64,000 nucleotides of DNA. Source: Phytophthora sp. 'mugwort'. Lineage: Eukaryota; Oomycota; Peronosporomycetes; Peronosporales; Peronosporaceae. The position numbers and the translations under genes were made by a program. A model generated the notes under the pieces. It was not told where the DNA came from, did not search any database, and saw only the letters and a program-made list of their open reading frames with translations. Location of the stretch: NCBI GenBank assembly GCA_033558025.1, contig JAUCEF010000006.1, positions 1,674,001-1,738,000 on the forward strand. Direction: 5' to 3'. The stretch's first letter is position 1. Every line of letters starts with the position of its first letter. This document shows, in pieces, positions 22,182 to 32,737 of this stretch.

Positions 22182-23820
22182 TTATTCTGCTTCGTCTTCG
22201 ATATACAGGCGACGTGTGAGACTACGCAAGCGCAAGGATACCATGCGTGTATGATGGCGCTGGGCACCCGATAACCCAGCGTCAATGAGCTGTTGGTAAC
22301 GCCGAATCTTGTCGTTGAGGTGTCCAGCTTTGTGGAGTCCCCACAGTGCTTCAACACCGCTTAGATCCACGCGAGATGATGCACCGCTCTCGAAGAAAGA
22401 CGAGGAGTGTATCTTCAGCAACCGCATCGGCAGACAGAACGTCGTCGCGATAGCGCGGCGATTTCTCGTCGAGGGTGAAGCCGCCCCGGAGGAAAAAACT
22501 TCATGAACGCGACAAAAAGTTGGCGTCGGACTTCTTCTTCATCCGTGGATGGAGCTTCACATGCGCGGCGTCTAGGTATACCACGCAAACCACGTATCCT
22601 TAGGTAAATCACCGTTGTTTGATGACGTCGTTTTTGCTGCGGCTCTTGCGTGGCTTTATCCTCACTGACTTGGCCAAAGTTCCGCTTGTTTGCCGATGTG
22701 CTGCAGATCTTGGACCCCAGGTCCGGAAGACGCGCTTCGAGCTTTTGTTTCAGACTGCCTAACTGCTTGATCAAGACAGTGTGGTTCCGTCTCATGGAGC
22801 TATGTTTTTCTCCTCCTTCCACTTTGTCTCCGCTGTCGTTATTGTCCGGATTGCCTTTGTCGTTGCATCCATAGATAAGGTGAGACGACCAGGCAAGAAG
22901 CTCACAGACGGAGAACTCACAGGTCACGACACACTTTTTCAAGCGCAGTACAAAGGGACCGTCGCCGTTCAGTGCCTCTATCGAAGGGTCGTGGCGGATC
23001 AGGTATGCCACCAATACTCCGATCACCCTGGTGTTGAATTGGGTCTTGTCCATTCCAGTGCATGACTCGAACAAGAGCGCAACCACAACACGGAGCTTGG
23101 TCTGAATGTCTGCATCGAAGCTCCTGAACGATACCAGCGGGGCTTGAGCGTCAGGAGCCTTACTACTGAGGACCTTAGCGACCTCGCGATCCTCACTCGG
23201 TGTGTTGAAGACGTATGTATATGCCTTGTTCATCGCTATCATGTTCAGGCGCCATGGTCGAAGATTCATTGCGGGCTGAGAGATGATGACACATTTGCGT
23301 GCTATGCACCACCTCGACGGAACGAATCTGATGTCAGCGATTCGGTCACACCAGCCTTCTTTGCCACGCGCCCGAGAACACGGTTGACGGAGCTGTGGGA
23401 TACCCGGTACGTTCTCCATCTGCGATGCTTGCGATGCTGTCCCAGATGTCTATTCTGCGTTGCTTGTTTCTTCTGGGTGGTCGAGCAGATCGACCGCCGG
23501 CGTTGTCGCTGTCATCACTGTCGGTGCGCGAACGGATGTGTCCGAAAGCTGGTACAAGAGCGCGACGGTCACGCTTATCGTCAGGTTGGCCTCGCGGAGG
23601 AGCGTCAAGTCCGACGCGCGACCAAACAGGAACCGGAGGAGACACAGAAGCGCAGCGTCTTGGTAGTCGACAGCTGTGGTAGCTGTAGAATACAAATACA
23701 CCATCATTTGCTTGAGATCCCTCTTGGTACACCCTGGCGCCTTGCCCGGAAGGACGCGTCTTGCTCAAGCGTTTGGCCTATCGTAAGAAGAGCCTTGTCG
23801 ATAGATGAACGAAGCTAAGC
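22182..23820 (-). pseudogene. Crypton-type tyrosine recombinase element, decayed
   Basis: The minus strand carries the two arginine boxes of a tyrosine recombinase. FLFGRASDLTLLREANL (about 23,660-23,600) holds the first catalytic Arg in the GR-SD context typical of Cryptons. AGVTESLTSDSFRRGGA (about 23,352-23,305) holds the H-x-x-R box, with the His replaced by Asp. The frame is then broken by TAG and TGA at positions where Gln and Trp are expected. NKAYTYVFNT (about 23,230), a candidate for the tyrosine segment, and a helical region with CELLAWSSHL (to about 22,880) follow. Two more conserved-looking fragments in other frames (GGFTLDEKSPRYRDD near 22,480; HLNDKIRRYQQLIDAG near 22,300) extend the protein to about 22,182. 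The family match rests on my memory of oomycete Cryptons; the arginine boxes are visible directly. Target ends not identified. Confidence 0.6.
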
Positions 23821-24679
23821 GAACTGATCCAACAGCCAGTTCCTAGCCTGCCGATAGTACTGCATAATAGGTTGCCGCGACAGCGGGGCACCCTTTCTCC
23901 CTCCTTTGAAAGTTAGATGCATACCAAACTTATTACATATATGCATCGATTGGCGAAAACTTATATCTTACGTGAGTATGAATAGGTCATAAAACACGTT
24001 TTAGTCGCGATGAGTACTTCATTGGACAAATGCACAATACAATTTCGAAGTGTTTTCAGACCTTTGATCATATTCATCCATATCGTCACGGTTCCGACAT
24101 CCCTACGCTTTCCGACAGTTACATAAATATGCAAAAGGGGTGTCGCATATAACTGTCCCCTGTCGCTAAACCAACCCACCCAAATCCTCGCTACGCTCGC
24201 TGCTGACAGAACCCTAAGCCAGCTACGGCTTGCACGCGAAGCCTCCGCTTGCCAGGAGGTCAATGCTGGGTCCTGGGTTTGCATCCGCGTGCTATGCAGA
24301 CGACATGTAAACCACAGGTATTGCTAGCTGGCTTGGCCTGACATCCGTCTTCAAATTGGTCCAATCTGAACACCTTGTTTATCCTACATACTTAAATTTT
24401 GTATATTTGGCACATTGTTGGGAAGATTTGCACCGTCTGACTTAACGTTTGTATGACTCCCGCTTAAATACTGTCGGAACGGTGAGGATTCATCGATACT
24501 GCAGTACAGGCATCAGGATTGAAACACATCAAAAACTTTTAAGATGCCGGTTCCAATGCAAACTTAATCGCGGTCCTATCAGTCTAAATGTGCTCGTCAA
24601 AACTATACAAATAATTACCTAATCAAAATATGCTATTTTCATGTCCATTAAGTAGCACTTCCCAATCGCTCACGCCAAA
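23821..24679. other. Boundary spacer between repeat block and gene island
   Basis: No recognised gene. A minus-strand open frame (24,284-23,961, about 107 residues) has no known motif. The last 100 bases are the promoter region of the Integrator gene; GCACTTCC at 24,654-24,661 is close to the oomycete initiator (YCAYTTYY), 19 bases before the ATG, but this is a weak match. Confidence 0.4.
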
Positions 24680-27125
24680 ATGAAAGTGGTAAGATGCCGC
24701 CCTCGCGCCACCTTCAGGAACTTGCTCCCGCTCTTGTAGTGACCCTCTGTAGCCGCCTCTACGCTCTCAAAGTAGCCCTACATCTGCTGTATCTAACCCT
24801 CGGTTTTATCTCTCTACGGTGCTTTGTAGATCCAGTTAGGCGGCGCAAACGATGGGCTCTGCCAATTTGTGAGCCTCGGCGGCTTCGAGATGCTTTTGGA
24901 CTGCGGTATTAAGATGCAGTCGCTTCGAAGCAGCTCTAAACGAGGAGGTGGCTCTGTCTACCACATACAGCTGCCGGCGCTGAGCTCTATCGACGTGGGT
25001 GCGCTGGACGTGATGCTGCTGTCTAACCATCTCACTCTGCTTGCTCTGCCACTGCTGACGGAAGTTCTGGGCTTCAAGGGGCAAATCTTCGCTACGCAGC
25101 TCACTCTGGACTTCGGTCGAGTTTTTTTAGAGGAACTGGCAGCTCTGAATCGAGATAACGACACTGCCGTCTTCACTTTTGATGGCGTGGCGGATGGATT
25201 GGAGACGGAGATCCCCATGTTCTCCTTGAAAGAGATTGAGAAGTGCTGCAAGAAGGTGCACTGTGTGGAGTACAGTGAAGTGGTGTCCTTGGCGTACGGT
25301 GTCCAGGTTACAGCGCTGAGTTCGGGATACAGTTTGGGTGCTAGTATTTGGCTAGTGGAAGGACCGAACGACCGGTTGGCCTATGTGGCTGCGGCGTCGG
25401 GAGATTACAATCGTCACCCGAAGGAGCTAGACTTGCTCCCACTCGTGGACTGTGAGACGCTGTTATTGACGGATTTAAAGCCGGATCGTGACCCGCATTC
25501 CAACACGGAGCGTATGGTGGAGCGCGTGCTCAGTGGAGTGACCAAGGTGCTTGAGCGTGGCGGCGTTTGCATCGTTCCCACGTCGCCTTGTGGCGTGGTG
25601 TTTGATCTTGTGGAAGCCGTGTATGCTGCGTGTCTTCACAATAAGCCGAACGTCCCGATGTACTTTATCTCAGACTATGCTTCACGTGTCATGGAGCTGA
25701 CACAGCTTGGAGCCGAGTGGCTGTGCGAAAAGAAGATTGACAAGTTGTATGCTGGTGAAGACGCGTTCCTGCATGAATCTCTGCTCAAAAGCAACTTGTT
25801 CCACGCTGTTGCTGATGTCTCGGCTGCCACTGCTGCTACCTTCCAGGTACGTTCATCTCTTTGACCAAAAGAGCCTGTTAGAGTAGTTGCGAACTAATCC
25901 CCATGACTTGTGCACAGAATGGAAGTATTCTCTTTGTAGGTCACCCATCGCTCAAGTTTGGACGCGCTCCAGAATTAATTCAAATGCTTGGAAACGAAAG
26001 TCGTAACGCGGTTCTTCTGATTGGTACGTTATCTTTCGTTAACAAGCTTAAAACCGGATACCAAGGACAAACTCGGGTTTAACGACATTTTTTTTGTATT
26101 AGATCCATCTGTTGATGCTACCGAAGCTTTTGCTCCCTTCCAAGATCTCCAGATTGAGAAGATTGCGTACCCCATTGATCCACGATTAAGCTGCGGCGAT
26201 GCTAACCAGTTCATCGCACGCTGCTGTCCGCACAATCTGATCGTCCCGTACGAGTATACCATCGCGTCACCTGCAAGTGCAATGGAAGCTGCTGACATGT
26301 CGTCGCACTTTTCGCGCGTTCTACCTCTTCACGAGCTGACAGCCGCAAAAAACAAGACGGAACTACTTACTTTCCCTATGAAGCAGTTCGAGCCTATCGT
26401 TATTGAGAAAGCGTCGAAGTATCTCGATGGAAGACTTGACCCGAAAGTACGTATATTCTTTACCTTGTTGTATTATTATCTTACAACGTTCTTTGAGCTA
26501 AAGCGTGTGTATATATGATACTTGATTTTAACCTGGCACAGCTTGCAGCACAGGCCACAATCACCGAGGTAAATGGGAAAGCGGCAGCATACGTAAGTGG
26601 TGTGTTGAACGTAAAGAGGAAAGCATTTGTGTTGGAGCCTCCTCCCATCGCTCCTGTCGCGTCTTCATCTTCCGACGTCAATGACGACTCGAAACTCAAA
26701 AGTACTACCGGAAAACGCAAGCCATCATCGATTTCAGATGCAGAGAGCAATTGTACACTACAAAGCATTGACTACAAGAAAAAGAGCAACCTCCTTTTGG
26801 GCCAAGTGGATGAAGAGAAGCTGATAAAGCAAGTGAAAACGGTACATCATTGTGATTCTGGTACAGCATCATGAGATATCTGCTGACAATCATTTTCTGG
26901 TATTTCTTGTTTTTTCTTCATGATTAGCACGATCCACAAGCTCAGGTTTACGTTTCACAAGGACAAGGAGACGCAGATGTGTTCATGAGCATCCCATCGC
27001 TTGATGCCCGCATCACATTGTGGAAAGATACGGGAAAAACACTCGTCGAGACCGAAAAGGAGGAAGCTCGTGCCTTACTGACGTCGTTCATCCTGGCACA
27101 ATTGGTAGTGATCACCCAGGGCTAA
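24680..27125 (+). CDS. INTS9: Integrator complex subunit 9
   Basis: INTS9 partners INTS11 in the Integrator cleavage module, which cuts nascent snRNA and other pol II transcripts in the nucleus. Six exons give an uninterrupted 657-codon frame: 24680-24688, 24830-25846, 25918-26023, 26103-26446, 26542-26841 and 26928-27125, all GT-AG. The human protein has about the same length. FEMLLDCGIKM is the first metallo-beta-lactamase strand; where catalytic relatives have HxHxDH this protein has SNHLTLLALPLL, so zinc-binding residues are lost, as expected for INTS9. VQVTALSSGYSLGASIWLVE, YFISDYASRVMEL (beta-CASP) and ILFVGHPSLKFG also match. The 9-base first exon (Met-Lys-Val) is supported by the Met-Lys start of animal INTS9 but is the least certain part. 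Not to be confused with CPSF100; the LSSGYSLG context favours INTS9. Confidence 0.88.
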
Positions 27126-27309
27126 GCATGGAGAGAAGAAATGCCGATTTGAATGTGCCTAATGTTGTTTCGCAGAATAGATTGTGAACGTTTTTTCACA
27201 CTGGCGAAATCTTGACGGACAAAAGCGTATTTTTGGCTGGTTGTGTTGGGTTTAGCTCTGCTTCTGCTCCCCTCTGGACGCAACGACACCAGTGCGACTA
27301 CCTGCGAAG

Positions 27310-29695
27310 ATGGAGCGCGTCGAAGATGGCTCCAGCATGAACGTCATGCCATCAATGTTCCATGCTGGTATGTAGCCACGTCTTAAATGTCTTGTGTACA
27401 TTAAGTGGAAACCATAAATTAAGACTGTTCACTCATTTTTTTCTGGTAGGGATCTCAAACAAGTTCACAAAGCGTCATCTGAGCAACTTCTGCGATACGA
27501 CATTGGCGGCTGCTTCTGCAGCAAAACAACGAGCAGAGCTGAAGCTGGAGCGTCAAGCAAATGCGATCGAGAAACAGCAGCAAAAGATTGACAATGAGGT
27601 ACATGCTACAAGTGTTTCTTTTATTTTTACTGCATTTATTGGATTATTGACAAGTGTATTAATGCGGTTGTGACCTGATAGATGAAGAAAATCGCAGAGA
27701 TTACTCAAAATCTCCATCGCCAACAGCTCCGAGAAGCAAAACGGCTTCGAAATCGATTGAATTACGCAGCTTCCAAGATACAAAGTGCCTATCGACGTCA
27801 TCTGGCGTACGTGAATCAACTGAAGAGAGAGGCTGCTGTGGTGATCCAGACTTTGTCACATGGATTCCTCGCACGACGTTTGTGCTGGAGGCTACGGTTG
27901 GAGCGCAAAGAGAACAAAAAACACTGCTCGTCGGTGATTATTTCGACCTGTTTGCGGAAATTTGCAGCTCGAAACATTCGCGCTCGAGAGATTGAGGTCA
28001 GGGATTGGGCAGCATGCAGTATTCAGAGGTTGGTTCGGATGGCCGCTGCTCGGTCCTCTGTCCGAGAACTGCGGCGACAACGACAAGAAGTGGAGCTTCA
28101 ACACCGAGCAGCAATTCTGATCCAGTGTAATGCCCGGAGCTTTATGACTCGACTGATTTATCTCGATGTACTCTATTTGATCTGCCGGATCCAGGCTGCT
28201 ATGCGTGGGTGTCTTGTTCGACGCCAGTTGCGGTGGATTCGAGCTTCGGATGTGGACGCTATCGCTAAATTTCAAGCTCGTATTCGCGGCTTTTTGCTGC
28301 GAAGAAGGATAGAATATGAGCAAGACAGCGTTGTTCACGATAGGATCTGTTCTTCTGTATCAAGTAGCCGATCGAGTCAAGGCTCGCTGCAAAAAGAGGA
28401 TGAAGATTATATACAGGCAGGAATTCGTATTGGTGGAGGATTTCGCACAGCGCGAGCGTCTTGTTTTGCAAGTGACGAACTGACTGGACGGACTGGAATT
28501 ACGTCTCTTTTGAGATCTTCGACAGGACTTGCTACGGTCGAACCAGCAATCAAGCGATCGTACTGGTTACCCGCCGGGGCTAGCTTTGATAAACGACTAC
28601 CAGTGTTACCAGTGCCCAAACGAATGATGGCATTAGAACGTGGTAGTGGAGACCCTTTTGGAGACGACTTACGGCTCAGGAACCAAAGCTGGACGCCCAA
28701 GAAGCGTCCGCATCAAAAACCGTGTCCAGTTCGCTTGAGTCCTGTGGTAATTCCGTCTGTCAGACGAGAAGCTAGAGGTCTGAGCTTGAGTGAAGCGGAT
28801 GTTGAAGAAACTACAAACCTGTTCGAGAAGGAAGAGCGTCTTCTTCGACAAGAAGACCTCAGACAAAAGCTACAACTTCGAAGAATCCAAGTGAAGCGTC
28901 AACAAGAGTACGAACTTAAGTTACAGCGTGAAGCTGAGGTAATTCTCTCGCCGTGATCGCCCAGTCGAGCTGCAACGTTGTTCTGATCGTTTTTGATGTC
29001 CATTTCGACTCCAGACTGAAGCGAACGAGAAGAAGCTCATGGAGCGCGAGGAGAGGGCAGTTCGTCTACAGCTTAAGATCCTTCGTCGTCGTTCAAAGGA
29101 AGGCAAAACTCGACAGGTGACAGCTGACCAGCGTCGTGAAGAGCGGGAACGACTAGCAATGGCAAGAGAAGAGAGGCATGGACGATTGCATGCCAAGTTT
29201 TGTGCTCGCCAGCATATCAAAAAGCGGCAACAGCTTGCAACAGCATCAGCAACGAGTGAATCCGAATCTCAGTCTTCTTCGACCTCTTCAAACTGGCATA
29301 AAGCTCTTACGCGTCGGGTATCGTCACGCTTCACATCCAAGAAAGATGATGATGTTAGCAGCGACGACGGTGGCATGTCTTTCCCTGACATTAACTTCAC
29401 TGTACCGCGTTCAATGAAGCCGCGCAAGCAACTAGGCAACAAGACAGGACGATCGCAGACAAGGAAGCCCCGTATGAGCAGTACACAGGTGTCCACGATG
29501 AACAAGAAGTCAGTCGGAGGAAAATCCAAGAGGATTAGCACGACTAACCGCAGCATCAGGCGTGAAATGGTGACTTTGCCAGTCGAGACAACAGCCGAAG
29601 AATACGATTTTTGTGAATATGGCGACGAATTTGACGACGTTGTGGACGAAGCAGCGCTCGGTCACCTAATCTGTTCAGAACAAAGCAGACAATAA
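27310..29695 (+). CDS. Multi-IQ-motif protein (putative calmodulin-binding)
   Basis: Four exons (27310-27367, 27450-27598, 27682-28938, 29015-29695) join into a 714-residue protein with introns of 76-83 bases. Six IQ motifs stand between about residues 95 and 280, including KIQSAYRRHLAY, VIQTLSHGFLARR, SIQRLVRMAAARS, LIQCNARSFMTR, RIQAAMRGCLVRR and KFQARIRGFLLRR. IQ motifs bind calmodulin or related EF-hand proteins. Regions before and after are charged and helical (coiled-coil likely at about 45-95 and 540-640), and the C-terminus is basic then acidic. No motor or kinase domain is present. Orthologous function is unknown; a role at cytoskeleton, basal body or flagellum is possible for oomycete zoospores but is inference. 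It starts 184 bases after INTS9. Confidence 0.8.
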
Positions 29696-29784
29696 GCTAT
29701 TGAGGACTGGAATTTGAGCGTAAAGTGATAACTAGCATGCCCGAAGTGACTAAATTTAATTGTTTTTCGAGCTCACTCACCTGC

Positions 29785-32391
29785 TTAGACGTCAGTGCGA
29801 CGGAACAGGTAGAGATATCCAGCGCCAAGTGGCGGCTTCTCTGACACGGCCACCTTGTCATCGTTGAAAATGATCCAGCGGCCTTCCTTCTTCATGTGGC
29901 AAACGTAGTGCCCCGAGTTGGTATTCTTGCCGACGTGGCTGACAAAACCCACGAGAGCGTAATCGCCAGCGGCCTCGCTATCCAAGCGCTTCACTGACGA
30001 TCCAGAATCAACAGAAGCCGCTGCAGGGGCCGCCGACTCGCTGTCGCACTGAGCAACGGCGTCATCCAGATCATCCATGTGACTGAACAGCCACTCAGCG
30101 GCGCGGTCGGGGTTATTATCTGTTTGCCTCAACGCGCACTTAGCGTGATGCTCCGCGAAGCCCATAGCCATTAGATTAGACATGTGCTCCATGTTGACCG
30201 AGTCGCCTTCAGCTTTAAGCGCAGCACTAGCAGAAACAGGCGGGTCATTAAAGTCCGGGTCTTCCATGTGGCTAAAGATCCACTCCATAGCAGCTTCAGC
30301 GTTAGCGTTGCCAGTCGCGATTGCTGCGCGCTTGCATCCATTCTCGGAGAACCCCATCGACACCAGCTGAGCCACGAGGACTTCGTCAGCAGCATCCGAC
30401 GTAGTATCAGCAGCACTCTCCGTTGTCGCGGGTGCTTCAGGTAGTTGCTCTTCGCCATCCACAAACCCCTTGGAAATGAACCGAGTGAGTGAGAAATTCT
30501 CAGGAACCTTCACCTCAACATCCAGTTTCTTGGGCGTCCAGTCTTCAGCCACGTAGAAACGCCTCATTTGCACAAGCAAATACCGCGGGAATGAGCGGAA
30601 GCGAACCGTCTTCTGTGCTTGACCTTTCTTGCCCGTTGCAGAAGACAAGAAGTCGTCAATAACCTCGGGCGCCAGTGTCCTGTCAACACAAGCTTCGAAC
30701 GGAACATTCGGCACCACTCGCTCTTCACCTTCTTGGCTCGTGCTCTTCTCGTTGTCCCCAAGACGCTGACGCTTTTGTTCAAGCACCTGATAAGCGCCCA
30801 CTTGCGTAGCGTTGGTCGCTGCCTCCAGAGGGATCTGCAATTGCAAAATCATGTCATCGCGTGGCACGTACTTCACCTTGTTAGAAGCCATGCACTGCAC
30901 GCGGTCTTCGAGCTTAAACTTGAATAGGTTCGCCGTCGGCAGCTCTGCACTCGTGGCATTATCTCTAGCAAGTAGTGGCCCCAAGCGACTCGCATCAACA
31001 CGCTCTACACGAGTCATAAAGTCAAGCAGATATTGAAGGTATTCCACCGCATCTTGTTGCTGCCCCGTCGAGAAGTCAGGGTGGCCCTTACCGACAAGAC
31101 CACGGAACGTAATAGGTCTCAGATCCACATTGTGAATATCGTCCTCTTCGACCTCCTTGCTGCTATCATTCGGCGTCAAGAACCGCCTCTTGTATCGGTC
31201 CGTCAACGTTGCACACGCGAGTTTAGTGAATTGAGCCGCAAAATCATCCACGGGAAGCGTCGAGGGCGTGTCAGCAGTCGAAAAAATCTGCTCCGAGACC
31301 TTGAAATATCGTTCCTGCACCTCAGGCAATGCCAAAAGCAGTTGCAGTACCGAGTTCATGTAGCAACTGTTGCCTAGATTCTTGAATCCCAGATATCCTG
31401 CTCCTGAAACTGGCATTAGCTTCTTCCCAGCTTCCGTCACGGCATCAAACTCGTATGATAAGTTGAGTCCCACTTGTAGTTCATTCATCGACTTGTCGGT
31501 CTTCTTTAAATTATTGATATTGATGCCAAAGTGCTCCAAATGTTTGGGTAACAGTGGGTTCTTCACCATGTCATTCTCCTCAGACGCGTAGCTGTACACG
31601 TCTCCTCCTTGAGCTGTTATCGTCCCCAGCTTCACTGCTAGCGGGTATATACCCCCCGTCTCGCTGTAGTGGGTCAACGCTGCTCCACATCCACCAGAAC
31701 CGTCCCAGTTCTGTCGGCCACAACCAACGTAGCCATCAGAGAGATTCAACCACAGATTCTCCTGCTTGTCACAGTCTGGAGCTTGGCACTTCCAGGCTGA
31801 CGGGTTGGACGCAATATGCGGCGGATTCGGGACCTGCTCGAGATGCTCTGCGTACTTGGTAGGCTGGAGTTCTTCCTGCCAGGACGTCACTTCTTCAGTG
31901 ACTGTGTTGCCTGCATGGTTCAGCACAGCTTCGGCTGCCTCTTTGAGCTTTAAAGGGAGGCTGGGGGAGTCCAGAGCCACTCGGGCGAGCTCCTGCTGCT
32001 CGGGACCCAGTAGAACTATGGACAAAGTCTTCTCCAACTCGAATTTGTGCTCTACGGAGGCTGCGAAGCCCCCCGCGCCGCCGATCGCGAGCTTGGTAGG
32101 GGGTCCTTCGGTGGTCGAAGAGGACGAAACCTTGGGCTTGCGTCTGTGCTGCTGATGCAGGTAAATGGCGGCCCCGATGGCGTCAGACTTGGCGTCGAGG
32201 ACTCCGTTGCGGTCGTAGCGGAGGGACGCGGCTCCGTACGAGAGGAAGGAGCGCAGGTTTGTGTAGAGACCCGAAGGGGACAGACCAGAGTCGAAGGACA
32301 AGACGCACTCGTCGCGGTACACGCGGTCCGAGGCGCGCGCCACGCGCACGTGATTGGCAGCCGACTGCAGACGGAGAGACACTTCCGCCAT
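29785..32391 (-). CDS. USP5: Ubiquitin carboxyl-terminal hydrolase 5/13 type (isopeptidase T)
   Basis: This enzyme takes apart unanchored ubiquitin chains and recycles ubiquitin. Single exon, 868 residues, close to the usual 835-860. Order: N-terminal cryptic UBP-like region (DRVYRDECVLSFDS, matching the human start), zinc finger UBP at about 200-262 (C..C, CGR, H), Cys box GFKNLGNSCYMNSVLQ at about 334 with catalytic Cys, two UBA domains at about 665-710 (LVSMGFSENGCKRA) and 730-772 (LMAMGFAEHHAKCA), and His box NTNSGHYVCHM at about 825 with catalytic His. The ATG at 32391 is chosen because the residues after it match the family start; the six codons upstream begin with TTG. All catalytic residues look intact. 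Its 3' end faces the IQ gene across 89 bases. Confidence 0.93.
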   Translation of the reverse strand: MAEVSLRLQSAANHVRVARASDRVYRDECVLSFDSGLSPSGLYTNLRSFLSYGAASLRYDRNGVLDAKSDAIGAAIYLHQQHRRKPKVSSSSTTEGPPTKLAIGGAGGFAASVEHKFELEKTLSIVLLGPEQQELARVALDSPSLPLKLKEAAEAVLNHAGNTVTEEVTSWQEELQPTKYAEHLEQVPNPPHIASNPSAWKCQAPDCDKQENLWLNLSDGYVGCGRQNWDGSGGCGAALTHYSETGGIYPLAVKLGTITAQGGDVYSYASEENDMVKNPLLPKHLEHFGININNLKKTDKSMNELQVGLNLSYEFDAVTEAGKKLMPVSGAGYLGFKNLGNSCYMNSVLQLLLALPEVQERYFKVSEQIFSTADTPSTLPVDDFAAQFTKLACATLTDRYKRRFLTPNDSSKEVEEDDIHNVDLRPITFRGLVGKGHPDFSTGQQQDAVEYLQYLLDFMTRVERVDASRLGPLLARDNATSAELPTANLFKFKLEDRVQCMASNKVKYVPRDDMILQLQIPLEAATNATQVGAYQVLEQKRQRLGDNEKSTSQEGEERVVPNVPFEACVDRTLAPEVIDDFLSSATGKKGQAQKTVRFRSFPRYLLVQMRRFYVAEDWTPKKLDVEVKVPENFSLTRFISKGFVDGEEQLPEAPATTESAADTTSDAADEVLVAQLVSMGFSENGCKRAAIATGNANAEAAMEWIFSHMEDPDFNDPPVSASAALKAEGDSVNMEHMSNLMAMGFAEHHAKCALRQTDNNPDRAAEWLFSHMDDLDDAVAQCDSESAAPAAASVDSGSSVKRLDSEAAGDYALVGFVSHVGKNTNSGHYVCHMKKEGRWIIFNDDKVAVSEKPPLGAGYLYLFRRTDV

Positions 32392-32737
32392 TGACGTTTC
32401 TTGAGGCAAATAATGAAGTGAAGAAAAAGATCGGGAAGGGAATTGTAGAGAATCGGTTTATTGTATCTTTTGTGTAAGAATACAACAATCCTCTGTACAA
32501 GAATACTGGAAATTGGTGCTTCGCACTACCGTACTTCAGAAAAAAACATCTAAGCTTCCACAACAGAATACTACCGATACCGGTATAGCTGGAGGCGTGC
32601 ATCAGTGCATCGCTACCAAATGACCTTTGTATTGGAAGTATTTTCGCTACAGCATAGTTTCCCTCTGTTATGGTTCCTATCGCCTTTTGTTCGTTGCTGA
32701 GTTGCTTTCTGCATCTTGGACCACACGCCAGCCACGT

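Noticed and set aside
22415..23419. A single 334-residue unknown gene on the minus strand
   Set aside because: The recombinase boxes lie in another frame and the reading crosses frames; it is one frame of a decayed Crypton.
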